Shown here: positions 1 through 6,626 of the stretch, in pieces | How positions within the stretch are numbered: position 1 is the first letter of the stretch | Layout: the number at the start of each line of letters is the position of its first letter | Assembly (NCBI GenBank): GCA_041661585.1 | Contig: JBAZUC010000006.1 | Location: forward strand, 1 to 24,326 | Length of the DNA stretch: 24,326 nt | Source of the DNA: JAPLXD01 sp041661585 | GTDB lineage: Bacteria > Patescibacteriota > Minisyncoccia > Moranbacterales > UBA11712 | Reading direction: 5' to 3' | The notes under the pieces: generated by a model | Databases searched by the model: none | What the model saw: only the letters and a program-made list of their open reading frames with translations | Told to the model about the DNA's origin: nothing | Position numbers and translations under genes: made by a program

Positions 1-2079
1 ATTGCCGGAAAAAAACTCGTTGTCGAAACGGGTCTTTTGGCCAATCAAGCCAATGCGTCCGTCACCGTCCAATACGGCGATACCGTTGTTTTGGCAACCG
101 CCGTGATGAGTCCCAACGCAAGAGAAGGGGTCAACTATTTCCCTTTAATGGCTGATTACGAAGAGAAATTTTATGCCTCCGGAAAAATCAAAGGCAGCCG
201 GTTTATCAAGCGCGAAGGCCGACCGACCGACGAGGCGGTGCTCAATGGCCGGCTCATCGACCGGACTCTCCGCCCACTCTTTGACCAGCAAATGAGAAAT
301 GAAGTGCAGGTGATCGTGACCGTGCTTTCCATTGACCAAGAAAACGACCCAGCTCTTGTCGGAGCGATTGCCGCTTCAACGGCGCTCGCTATTTCAGACA
401 TTCCTTGGAACGGCCCCATCGGAGCAGTGCGAATCGGGGAGAAAGATGGAAAAGTTGTTGTCAACCCCGTGAACGGGGACAGCGCTGCAAGCTCCTATAG
501 TATTTTCGCCTGCGGTGTCGAAGGGAAAATAAATATGATCGAGACGGGCGCAAACGAAGTTGCCAAAGAAAAGCTTTTCGACGCTTTTGTCGAAGGGCAA
601 AAAGTGATTGACCAGATCGTCGCTTTCATCGAAAATATCCAAAAAGAAATCGGCAAACCGAAATCAGAAGCACTCCTCATCGCACCCGACGCCGATTTCA
701 AAAAAGAAATTCTTGATGCGTTTTCAGAAAAAATCGCTCCAGCTCTGTATCAAAAAGACCATGCTGTTCAAGTGAAATTGCAAAATGATCTTTTCGCCGA
801 AGTTGCAGAGTACGTGAAAGAAAAATACCCGACGGATGCAAACGCAAAAAAAGAACTGGCACTTGCCGTGATCGATTCTGAAATGGAAACTATTTTCAAA
901 AAAAGAGTTCTTGAAAAAGATGAGCGGCCGGACGGAAGAAAACTGGATGAAGTCCGTCCGATTTCCTGTGTTGTCGGCCTTTTGCCCCGCACGCACGGCA
1001 GCGCGCTTTTCACGCGCGGAGAAACGCAAGCGCTCTCGATCGTGACGCTCGGCGGACCGGGAATGGAGCAGATCATTGACACGATGGAGCTGGATGAGAA
1101 AAAAAGATTTATGCACCATTACAACTTTCCGCCCTTTTCCGTCGGAGAAGTGAAACCTATGCGCGGACCGGGACGGCGCGACATCGGCCATGGAGCACTC
1201 GTTGAAAAAGCCCTCACGATCGTTGCTCCCGACAAGGATAGTTTCCCCTACACAATCCGGACCGTCAGTGAAGTTCTTTCTTCAAACGGCTCTTCTTCAA
1301 TGGCCAGCACCTGCGCTTCAAACCTCGCGCTTCTCGACGCGGGCGTTCCAATGAAGGCGGTAATTGGAGGAATTTCCGTCGGCATTGTTGTGGGCACGGA
1401 TGGAAAATATAAATTGCTTTCCGACATCCAGGGTCCGGAAGATCACTTCGGCGGAATGGACTTCAAAATCGCTGGATCAAAACAAGGAATCACCGCTATC
1501 CAGCTTGACGTGAAAGTGGACGGACTCACCGCTGATATGATCCGCGATACTCTTGAGCAGTCCGAGAAAAATCGGATCGCGATCATCGACAAAATGAATG
1601 AAACTATCAATGCTCCTCGCGCTGAAATGTCTCAATACGCCCCGAGAATCATCATCCTCAAAATCAACCCGGAAAAGATCCGCGATGTGATTGGGCCGGG
1701 CGGAAAAATCATCAATCAGATAATCGACGAAACCGGCGTGGAGATCGACATTGAAGATGACGGCTCGGTTTTCATCACCGCCGCGAATCCCGAAGCGGGG
1801 AAGAAAGCGTCGGACTGGGTGACGAATCTCACTCGCGAAGTGGCGGCCGGAGAAATTTTTCAGGGACGCATCACGCGCCTGATGAATTTTGGCGCCTTCG
1901 CTGAAGTCTTGCCGGGACAAGAAGGGCTCATTCACATCTCCGAAATTTCCGAACAGCGAACCGAGAAGGTGGAAGATGCTCTCAAAGTGGGACAGGTCGT
2001 GACCGTCAAGGTAAAAGAAATCGACAGCCTTGGAAGAATGAACCTCACTATGCGAGGATTAGAAAATAGTGTAAAATAG
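1..2079 (+). CDS. pnp: Polyribonucleotide nucleotidyltransferase (PNPase), 5' truncated
   Basis: PNPase degrades mRNA 3' to 5' by phosphorolysis and can also add tails, working as a trimer. The frame is open from base 1, so the true start lies left of the window and only a few N-terminal residues are missing; the TTG at 37 is not the start. Domain order is visible: first RNase PH domain (to about base 660), helical linker, second RNase PH domain (about 950-1620), KH domain with a GPGG loop near 1690, and S1 domain (about 1855-2065). In the second RNase PH domain the catalytic signature DHFGGMDFK keeps the two Asp (codons at 1441 and 1459) and the Lys (1465) that match E. coli D486, D492 and K494; the intervening E. 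coli D490 is Gly here. The acidic C-terminal tail seen in some homologues is absent. Identity is secure. Confidence 0.97.
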   Translation: MAGKKLVVETGLLANQANASVTVQYGDTVVLATAVMSPNAREGVNYFPLMADYEEKFYASGKIKGSRFIKREGRPTDEAVLNGRLIDRTLRPLFDQQMRNEVQVIVTVLSIDQENDPALVGAIAASTALAISDIPWNGPIGAVRIGEKDGKVVVNPVNGDSAASSYSIFACGVEGKINMIETGANEVAKEKLFDAFVEGQKVIDQIVAFIENIQKEIGKPKSEALLIAPDADFKKEILDAFSEKIAPALYQKDHAVQVKLQNDLFAEVAEYVKEKYPTDANAKKELALAVIDSEMETIFKKRVLEKDERPDGRKLDEVRPISCVVGLLPRTHGSALFTRGETQALSIVTLGGPGMEQIIDTMELDEKKRFMHHYNFPPFSVGEVKPMRGPGRRDIGHGALVEKALTIVAPDKDSFPYTIRTVSEVLSSNGSSSMASTCASNLALLDAGVPMKAVIGGISVGIVVGTDGKYKLLSDIQGPEDHFGGMDFKIAGSKQGITAIQLDVKVDGLTADMIRDTLEQSEKNRIAIIDKMNETINAPRAEMSQYAPRIIILKINPEKIRDVIGPGGKIINQIIDETGVEIDIEDDGSVFITAANPEAGKKASDWVTNLTREVAAGEIFQGRITRLMNFGAFAEVLPGQEGLIHISEISEQRTEKVEDALKVGQVVTVKVKEIDSLGRMNLTMRGLENSVK

Positions 2080-2105
2080 ATTTACGCTAAAAAATAAAAA
2101 ACACT

Positions 2106-2141
2106 CTATTGAATAACTTCGCTTAGCGGGATATTCAATAG
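2106..2141. repeat. Perfect 10-bp inverted repeat between pnp and the next gene
   Basis: CTATTGAATA (2106-2115) is exactly complementary to TATTCAATAG (2132-2141). The loop itself can fold as CGC-UUA-GCG with flanking G-U pairs. The structure ends 11 bases before the ATG at 2153. No T run follows on the plus strand, so it does not look like a standard intrinsic terminator in that direction; A-rich sequence lies on its left side, which would give a U tract for minus-strand transcripts. It may be a weak terminator, an mRNA-stabilising stem downstream of pnp, or a translation-affecting stem for the next gene. Confidence 0.6.
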
Positions 2142-2152
2142 GGAAAAACAAA

Positions 2153-3301
2153 ATGTTTCAATTCAAAAATTCAAGCTCGGGATCGGGAGATCCAAGCCTC
2201 GCAAACAAGTTGCCGAATTTTCACGGCAAAGTGCGGACATTCAAAGAAGACACAGAAAACTTTGAAAAGGGGTCTTCGGGTCAACCTGTCGTTGCGGAAG
2301 AAAGCCGTTTTTCTCCCCCGGCCGAAAAAACTATTTCTCCGCTTCAATCTTTGGCCGGCGAGGAATCTAGGCAACCGCAGCCAATTTCCCCGAGAAGAGA
2401 TGTCCAAACAGAAAACCCTTTTCAGTCAATGCCGACTCCGCCGCCTGCCTCTTCCCCGGAACCAGACCTTTCCGCTTTGAAGCCGTCCTCTTCTCAATCT
2501 TTTTTTTCCGAAAAACCAGCTGATGCGGAAAATATTTTTCCACCGCAAACTGAAATGCAGTCCGCTCCCAAAAAACCGAAGAAGGCGATATTTATTTCAC
2601 TTGCCATCCTGCTCGCGGTAATAATCGCCGCGGCAGGATTTTATTATTATTGGTTTTATATCAAAGGCGCAACTTCCACGGCCCCCGTAGCCAATAAAGC
2701 TACTTCGCCCGGAACTGAACCGACCGCCACTGTTCCATCCGACATTCCTCAAAACAACAATTTGCGCAAACTAATTGTTGACACATCCCAAGGCTCGACG
2801 GCAATCAAGAGCGCCGCAACGACATTCACAACCGATTTTGTCGCAACCGCTTCAGAAGGTGATCTAATCGAAGTAAAAGTGCTTGACCAGACAAATCAGC
2901 CGATTGGCAAAAAGGATTTCTTTGTCGGTTTTGGCATCACTGTTCCGGACGCAGTTGCAATGAAGCTTTCTGAAGACTATAGCCTTTTCGTGAAAAAGGA
3001 GACAGGCGCCGCCAAGTTGGGACTTGTGTTCAAAACCGTCACGTCGGCAGGCCTCGCTGAGGAAATGAAGATCTGGGAACCGACAATGACAAAAGATTTA
3101 ACTCCCGTCTTTTCCGGCCAAACACCGACCGACGCGGGATCGTTCAATTCCAGCCGATACAAGAATGCCGATATCCGATATTCCAATTTTTCAAGCCCGG
3201 CAGGCATATCTCTTGACTATTCCGTAATCGCAAACTTCCTGGTTATCGGAACTTCCAAGGACACAACCCGAGCCACTCTGGACTATATGTCGGAGAAATA
3301 A
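2153..3301 (+). CDS. Single-TM protein with Pro/Ser-rich cytoplasmic N-terminus, function unknown
   Basis: The product has 382 residues. Residues 1-140 are polar, rich in Pro, Ser and Glu, and probably disordered. Residues 144-169 form one strong transmembrane segment preceded by the positively charged stretch KKPKK, which predicts the N-terminus inside and the C-terminus outside. A short Thr/Ala/Pro-rich linker (about 172-200) leads to a folded exported domain of roughly 180 residues that ends near the stop codon. I recognise no enzyme motif. The ATG at 2153 has only a weak purine-rich upstream sequence (GGGAAAA). It follows pnp by about 70 bp across a hairpin, so co-transcription with pnp is possible. 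No function is proposed; an envelope role is inferred only from topology. Confidence 0.8.
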   Translation: MFQFKNSSSGSGDPSLANKLPNFHGKVRTFKEDTENFEKGSSGQPVVAEESRFSPPAEKTISPLQSLAGEESRQPQPISPRRDVQTENPFQSMPTPPPASSPEPDLSALKPSSSQSFFSEKPADAENIFPPQTEMQSAPKKPKKAIFISLAILLAVIIAAAGFYYYWFYIKGATSTAPVANKATSPGTEPTATVPSDIPQNNNLRKLIVDTSQGSTAIKSAATTFTTDFVATASEGDLIEVKVLDQTNQPIGKKDFFVGFGITVPDAVAMKLSEDYSLFVKKETGAAKLGLVFKTVTSAGLAEEMKIWEPTMTKDLTPVFSGQTPTDAGSFNSSRYKNADIRYSNFSSPAGISLDYSVIANFLVIGTSKDTTRATLDYMSEK

Positions 3302-3330
3302 AAAAGATATAAGATATAAAATAGAAAAAA

Positions 3331-3361
3331 TGTCGCGAAGCGACACTTAAATATTTATTTT
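3331..3361 (+). terminator. Possible intrinsic terminator after the single-TM protein gene
   Basis: TGTCGC (3331-3336) pairs perfectly with GCGACA (3340-3345) across a GAA loop, an especially stable loop type. An AT-rich tail with many T residues follows (from about 3347), but the first bases after the stem are C and A-rich, so the U tract is imperfect. It lies 30 bases after the stop codon of the preceding gene and upstream of a new promoter, where a terminator would be expected. Confidence 0.45.
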
Positions 3362-3386
3362 TTATTTTTTATTTGCCGCTAGGCAT

Positions 3387-3415
3387 TTGACCTTTCCCGA
3401 AAAATCTGCTATACT
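3387..3415 (+). promoter_or_regulatory. Strong sigma-70-type promoter in the gene-free stretch
   Basis: TTGACC (3387-3392) and TATACT (3410-3415) are separated by 17 bp, each one mismatch from consensus and with ideal spacing. Transcription should start near 3422, about 18 bases before the perfect 21-bp stem-loop. No coding start follows for more than 400 bp, so this promoter drives either a non-coding RNA or a long structured leader of yraN. Confidence 0.65.
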
Positions 3416-3439
3416 GTATATGTACCTTGAAAAACAAAG

Positions 3440-3492
3440 GTTATCGAGTTCCAATCACAATTTCCCCCTATTTGTGATTGGAACTCGATAAC
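3440..3492 (+). repeat. Perfect 21-bp inverted repeat with 11-base loop
   Basis: The arm 3440-3460 (starting GTTATCGAGTTCC) is the exact reverse complement of 3472-3492. The loop 3461-3471 is rich in C and T. A G-U and an A-U pair could extend the stem outward to 3438/3494. There is no T run after it, so it is not a typical terminator. It lies just downstream of a strong promoter. Confidence 0.9.
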
Positions 3493-3708
3493 TTCTCTAT
3501 ATCTAGCTTTTCCCAACGCGGAAAGGGTAAAAAACAAAAATAAATATTTTTGTCATTTTTCAAAAATAAAAAACAAAAATACAAGGTTCTTTCAACCGTA
3601 GAGAGGTATCGATAACAGATGACATATACGCAAAATGTATCCCGCTGTAGACACTTAGCGCTTTCACCCGGCGCGGTTCTCGGTTGAGATACTGGTGTAT
3701 GTCAAACA

Positions 3709-3758
3709 CTGGCGGGCCCCGCCACTTATTATTATTTGCGGGCGCTTGGGCCCGCCAG
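3709..3758 (+). repeat. GC-rich 11-bp inverted repeat
   Basis: CTGGCGGGCCC (3709-3719) pairs exactly with GGGCCCGCCAG (3748-3758). Inside, CGCC (3720-3723) can pair with GGCG (3741-3744), leaving an AT-rich apical loop. Its strands could also pair with the GGCGG motifs at 3796-3800 and 3809-3813 that flank the downstream T run, which would permit alternative folds. Confidence 0.8.
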
Positions 3759-3799
3759 TTTCAGATATTTTCAATTTCATATTTCAAGTTAAGTAGGCG

Positions 3800-3820
3800 G
3801 CCTTCCAGGGCGGTTTTTTT
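3800..3820 (+). terminator. Possible weak terminator ahead of yraN
   Basis: A short stem GCCU/GGGC (3800-3803 with 3808-3811) around a UCCA loop is followed by GG and seven T residues (3814-3820). The stem is only four pairs with one wobble, so termination may be partial or may depend on upstream pairing. The yraN ribosome binding site follows at once, the layout typical of transcription attenuators. Confidence 0.35.
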
Positions 3821-3823
3821 GTT

Positions 3824-3858
3824 GGAGGAAATATATTATGATTGGGATATATGAATAG
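3824..3858 (+). promoter_or_regulatory. yraN ribosome binding site with overlapping six-codon minigene
   Basis: GGAGGA (3824-3829) is a strong Shine-Dalgarno site. The ATG with ideal spacing (3838) opens a frame of only six codons, ending in TAG at 3856-3858. In the yraN frame the available starts are TTG 3842 and ATG 3851, both further from the site. Ribosomes may translate the minigene and restart at the overlapping ATG 3851, or start at TTG 3842 directly. Confidence 0.45.
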
Positions 3859-4249
3859 CAATCTCGACCCACGAAAAGAAATCGGCAACCTCGGCGAGCG
3901 AATCGCGGCCAACTATTTCAAAGCGCGGGGATGTGAAATTTTGGAAATGAATTTTGAAAACAAGTTTGGGTATAGAGTCGGAGAAATCGATGTTGTCGTC
4001 CGCGACACAAAAAACAATGAAATAATTTTCGCCGAGGTGAAAACCCGCCAGAAGGGAACGAGCAACTCCCATGCACCGGAACTTGCCATCAGCCGGGGAA
4101 AATACAGAAAGCTTTCGAGAATACTTTCCGCCTACCTGCGAAAAAACAATTTGCAGGGTTCAAATTATCGCCTCGACGCCATCGCAATCGAACTTGATAT
4201 GAAAACGCGCAAAGCGAATTTGCGGCACTTGAAATGCATTTATTATTGA
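3851..4249 (+). CDS. yraN: YraN/UPF0102 family endonuclease-like protein
   Basis: The protein has 132 residues from ATG 3851; TTG 3842 would add three. It shows the UPF0102 pattern: an N-terminal helix with GNLGERIAANYF (residues 12-23), then GEID (44-47) and AEVKTRQ (61-67), which correspond to the D and ExK residues of the PD-(D/E)xK nuclease fold. The family is widespread and linked by fold to Holliday-junction resolvase-like nucleases, but its substrate is poorly established. Length matches the family. A promoter for the next gene lies inside its last codons. The start is uncertain because of the competing minigene described for the ribosome binding site. Confidence 0.9.
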   Translation: MNSNLDPRKEIGNLGERIAANYFKARGCEILEMNFENKFGYRVGEIDVVVRDTKNNEIIFAEVKTRQKGTSNSHAPELAISRGKYRKLSRILSAYLRKNNLQGSNYRLDAIAIELDMKTRKANLRHLKCIYY

Positions 4250-4258
4250 TGCTATACT
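4229..4258 (+). promoter_or_regulatory. Promoter for the dksA/traR-type gene inside the yraN 3' end
   Basis: TTGAAA (4229-4234) and TATACT (4253-4258) are 18 bp apart. The expected start near 4265 would give a leader of about 20 bases before the ATG at 4287. The -35 box lies within yraN and the -10 box just after its stop. Confidence 0.55.
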
Positions 4259-4286
4259 GATCAAAGCCTAACACTAATTCAAATCA

Positions 4287-4643
4287 ATGATCGATCCACA
4301 AATCCAGGAGGAACTCAAGCAAAAGCTTTTGGAGGAAAAACAAAGAATCGAAAAAACATTGTCGCAAACTGAAGCGAACAAAAAGACCGACCGCGAATAT
4401 GAAACAACTTTCCCCGAAGTCGATCGCGACGAAGAAGCCAACGCCGATGAAATGGATATGTATGAGAACAATCTCGCCGCCGATGAAGCAATGAAGTCGG
4501 AACTTGAAAAAGTTGAAAAAGCCATCGCGTCGATGGAAAGTGGGACATACGGATTTTGCGCCAATTGCCAAAAAGAAATTCCGCTCGAACGCCTGCGCGC
4601 CTACCCGCAAGCGGACACCTGCATTGATTGCGACGGGAAATAA
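4287..4643 (+). CDS. DksA/TraR-type C4 zinc-finger protein
   Basis: The 118-residue protein starts with a long charged coiled-coil region (about 1-85) and ends in a C4 zinc finger: Cys91, Cys94, Cys112 and Cys115 (C-X2-C-X17-C-X2-C), the spacing of the DksA/TraR family. Relatives bind RNA polymerase through the secondary channel and modulate promoters, often with ppGpp in Proteobacteria; that activity is not shown for this lineage. The DxxDxx-type acidic tip expected between the coiled-coil arms is plausible near PEVDRDEEANADE (43-55). No strong Shine-Dalgarno site precedes the ATG, but a good promoter does (4229-4258). It lies just upstream of lspA. Confidence 0.88.
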   Translation: MIDPQIQEELKQKLLEEKQRIEKTLSQTEANKKTDREYETTFPEVDRDEEANADEMDMYENNLAADEAMKSELEKVEKAIASMESGTYGFCANCQKEIPLERLRAYPQADTCIDCDGK

Positions 4644-4650
4644 ATTTTTA

Positions 4651-4656
4651 GGAGGG
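4651..4656 (+). promoter_or_regulatory. Ribosome binding site fixing the lspA start
   Basis: GGAGGG stands three bases before the ATG at 4660. Together with the LspA N-terminus this rules out the longer in-frame opening that runs back into the zinc-finger gene from 4504. Confidence 0.65.
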
Positions 4657-4659
4657 AAA

Positions 4660-5055
4660 ATGAAAACCAAAATAAAATTGCTTTTTCTTTTTGCTGTTCT
4701 CGTTTTTATTGATCAGCTATCAAAATATTTTTCGAGCAATTCTATTTGCAACCAAAATATCGCCTGGAGCATTCCGATTGCTCCGGCGATTTTTTATTTT
4801 GTCTGGATAATTATTATCGCCGTCTTAATTTATCTGCTGACAAAAACCAAAAGTTATTATCAAAAAATATTTTTAATCTTGATCTTTTCCGGCGCGATAT
4901 CCAATATCATTGACCGTCTTCATTTCGGCTGTGTCGTTGATTATATTGACCTTAAATTTTGGCCGGTATTTAATCTAGCAGATGTTTATATCGCGGTTGG
5001 AGCAATACTTTTATTTGTATTAGTTTTAAAATTCCAATGTCCTCGAAGGTCTTAA
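4660..5055 (+). CDS. lspA: Lipoprotein signal peptidase (signal peptidase II)
   Basis: LspA is the membrane aspartic protease that removes signal peptides from diacylglyceryl-modified prolipoproteins. The product has 131 residues, shorter than the usual 150-170, with four hydrophobic segments (about 5-17, 41-61, 67-83, 108-125). Family motifs are present: DQLSK (18-22), NIIDR (82-86) and NLAD (105-108), giving the catalytic pair Asp85 and Asp108. The usual NxGxAF-type motif is reduced to NQNIAWS (31-37). The start at ATG 4660 is set by the adjacent GGAGGG. Its last 19 bases overlap the start of comM, suggesting translational coupling. Presence of LspA implies that this organism makes lipoproteins; lgt is not in the window. 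Confidence 0.93.
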   Translation: MKTKIKLLFLFAVLVFIDQLSKYFSSNSICNQNIAWSIPIAPAIFYFVWIIIIAVLIYLLTKTKSYYQKIFLILIFSGAISNIIDRLHFGCVVDYIDLKFWPVFNLADVYIAVGAILLFVLVLKFQCPRRS

Positions 5056-6563
5056 GTGCCACAACTCTTGGGCTCACCAGCCACCTCGTCGAAGTTGAAG
5101 CCGACACGCATCCGGGCATGTATGTTTTTTCGATCGTGGGGCTCCCCGACGCGACGATCAAAGAATCCAAAGACCGCGTGAACGCCGCCATCAAGAATTG
5201 CGGCTTCAAACCGCCCCATATGTGCGGCCACGTGACGGTGAATCTCGCCCCGGCCGATATCCAGAAAGTCGGGCCTCTCTATGATCTGCCGATCGCGCTC
5301 GGATTTTTGCTCGCGACAAAACAAATAGATTTTGACACCGGCGGAAAATTGTTTGTCGGCGAACTTTCGCTCGACGGGCATATCCGCCCCGTGAACGGCG
5401 TTCTGCCGATCGCGATGATGGCCAAAGAAAAAAATATTGGCGAAATTTTCGTTCCCCGCCAAAACGCAAGCGAGGCCGGTATCGTAAAAGGCCTCCGAGT
5501 TATTCCGGTTGAAGATTTCAAAGATTTGGTCGCACATCTTTTGGGAGAGAAAAAAATCTATCCGCACCCCGAGCAGGATCTTCAAAAATTGTTCGACCAT
5601 CAAAGCTGCCAATTTGACATGGCGCACGTCAAAGGACAAGAACATGCCAAGCGCGCGCTTGAGATCGCCGCGGCCGGCGCGCACAATGTTCTGTTTTCCG
5701 GACCGCCCGGATCAGGAAAGACGCTTCTCGCCAAAACTTTTCCCTCAATTCTCCCTCCGCTCACTTTTCCGGAAGCGCTCGAGATCACCAAAATTTTTTC
5801 GATCGCCGGAAAACTTCCTCGCGAAGTCGCGCTCGTCTCGGAGCGGCCGTTCCGCAGCCCCCATCACAGCGCCTCGGCGGTTTCACTGGTCGGCGGCGGG
5901 CAGTTTCCCCGACCCGGAGAGATCAGCCTTGCGCATCGCGGAGTTTTGTTTCTCGACGAGTTTCCCGAATTTTCACGGATGGTTCTCGAAAACTTGCGCC
6001 AGCCGCTGGAGGACGGGAGCATCTCCGTTTCCCGCGCCCAAGCGACATTGACTTTCCCGGCCAGATTTACGCTCATTGCCGCGATGAATCCGTGTCCGTG
6101 TGGAAACGCGACCGACCCGGAAAAATTGTGCGCTTGCTCTCCGTCAAACATCATCCGCTATCAACGAAAAATATCCGGCCCTATTCTCGACCGCATCGAT
6201 ATTCACATCGAAGTGCCTCGAATGAAGTTCGACAAGCTGGCAAGCGAAAAAATGGGGGAAAGCAGCGATTCAATCCGCCAAAGAGTCATCGCCGCGCGGG
6301 GCATGCAACAAGCCAGATTCAAAAACCTCGACGGCATCATCGCCAATTCCGAAATGACCGGCCAGCAAATGAAAGAATTTTGCAAACTTGGTGAAAAAGA
6401 ACTGGAGCTACTGCGCAAAGCCGTCAATCAACTTCAACTTTCCGCGCGAGCCTATCACAGGATAATAAAAATCGCCCGCACCATCGCCGACCTCGCCGGC
6501 ACGGAAAACATCGAACTTCCGCACCTCGCGGAGGCAATTCAATACAGGCAAAGGCAGGCGTGA
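5037..6563 (+). CDS. comM: ComM/YifB-family Mg-chelatase-like AAA+ ATPase
   Basis: ComM is a hexameric AAA+ helicase that promotes branch migration when incoming DNA is integrated during natural transformation. This 508-residue product has the family's full length and order: N-terminal ChlI/Lon-protease-like domain (about 1-170), AAA+ core with Walker A GPPGSGKT (222-229) and Walker B LFLDEF (304-309), the MNPCPCG motif (350-356) followed by a Cys-containing insert, and a C-terminal helical Mg-chelatase domain ending with LSARAYHRIIKIARTIADLA. Its ATG at 5037 lies inside lspA, overlapping by 19 bp. It ends in TGA, which supports the standard bacterial code. The neighbouring T4SS-like cluster makes a link to DNA uptake attractive, but that is inference. 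Confidence 0.95.
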   Translation: MSSKVLSATTLGLTSHLVEVEADTHPGMYVFSIVGLPDATIKESKDRVNAAIKNCGFKPPHMCGHVTVNLAPADIQKVGPLYDLPIALGFLLATKQIDFDTGGKLFVGELSLDGHIRPVNGVLPIAMMAKEKNIGEIFVPRQNASEAGIVKGLRVIPVEDFKDLVAHLLGEKKIYPHPEQDLQKLFDHQSCQFDMAHVKGQEHAKRALEIAAAGAHNVLFSGPPGSGKTLLAKTFPSILPPLTFPEALEITKIFSIAGKLPREVALVSERPFRSPHHSASAVSLVGGGQFPRPGEISLAHRGVLFLDEFPEFSRMVLENLRQPLEDGSISVSRAQATLTFPARFTLIAAMNPCPCGNATDPEKLCACSPSNIIRYQRKISGPILDRIDIHIEVPRMKFDKLASEKMGESSDSIRQRVIAARGMQQARFKNLDGIIANSEMTGQQMKEFCKLGEKELELLRKAVNQLQLSARAYHRIIKIARTIADLAGTENIELPHLAEAIQYRQRQA

Positions 6564-6584
6564 AGCCGGGCTTTTTCTTTTTTT
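6563..6584 (+). terminator. Short intrinsic terminator after comM
   Basis: AAGC (6563-6566) pairs with GCTT (6570-6573) around a CGG loop, followed by a T-rich run with one interruption to 6584. The stem starts inside the comM stop codon. The stem is short, so termination may be incomplete. Confidence 0.45.
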
Positions 6585-6602
6585 CGAAATAGTGTATATT
6601 AT

Positions 6603-6620
6603 ACAGCTAGTTAGGGCTGT
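6603..6620 (+). repeat. Five-bp hairpin directly before the G5 protein gene
   Basis: ACAGC (6603-6607) pairs with GCTGT (6616-6620) and is followed by TTTCTT and the ATG at 6627. This leaves no Shine-Dalgarno site. AT-rich TATATTAT sequence just upstream (6595-6602) could be a -10 box, but no good -35 box is seen at the right distance. Confidence 0.35.
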
Positions 6621-6626
6621 TTTCTT

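Larger units (their letters stand above)
3422..3820 (+). ncRNA. Candidate structured RNA or long yraN leader, novel
   Basis: The proposed transcript begins about 7 bases after the TATACT box and ends at the T7 run 3814-3820. It contains a 21-bp perfect stem (3440-3460 with 3472-3492), possible long-range pairing TCAACCG (3592-3598) with CGGTTGA (3681-3687), GACATA (3621-3626) with TATGTC (3698-3703), and an 11-bp GC-rich stem (3709-3719 with 3748-3758). The last helix has a nested CGCC/GGCG. The element TCGATAAC occurs both in the right arm of the first stem (3485-3492) and again at 3609-3616, so the left arm could swap partners. It matches no RNA family I recognise. Whether it is a separate RNA or a leader cannot be settled from sequence alone. 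Confidence 0.4.
3302..3850. other. Gene-free stretch with promoter and several hairpins
   Basis: This is the only long stretch of the window without a credible coding region. In order it holds a 6-bp GAA-loop hairpin (3331-3345) followed by AT-rich sequence, a near-consensus sigma-70 promoter (3387-3415), a perfect 21-bp stem-loop (3440-3492), an AT-rich palindrome (3534-3553), a mid-GC part with possible long-range pairings (about 3592-3703), a GC-rich hairpin (3709-3758) and a T run (3814-3820) just before the yraN ribosome binding site. I looked for the hallmark sequences of tRNA, tmRNA, RNase P RNA and SRP RNA and found none. Confidence 0.8.

Noticed and set aside
3440..3492. Insertion-sequence or MITE terminal repeats
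   Set aside because: The arms are only 11 bases apart, there is no internal element or transposase, and no target-site duplication is visible.
3422..3820. tmRNA, RNase P RNA, SRP RNA or tRNA in the gene-free stretch
   Set aside because: None of the hallmark sequences (RNase P P4 core, SRP GGAAG-type loop region, tRNA TPsiC arm, tmRNA acceptor and tag) could be found by reading both strands.
4504..4659. N-terminal extension of lspA into the zinc-finger gene
   Set aside because: The extended part is Arg/Lys-rich, out of frame with the zinc-finger protein, and LspA homology begins at ATG 4660, right after GGAGGG.
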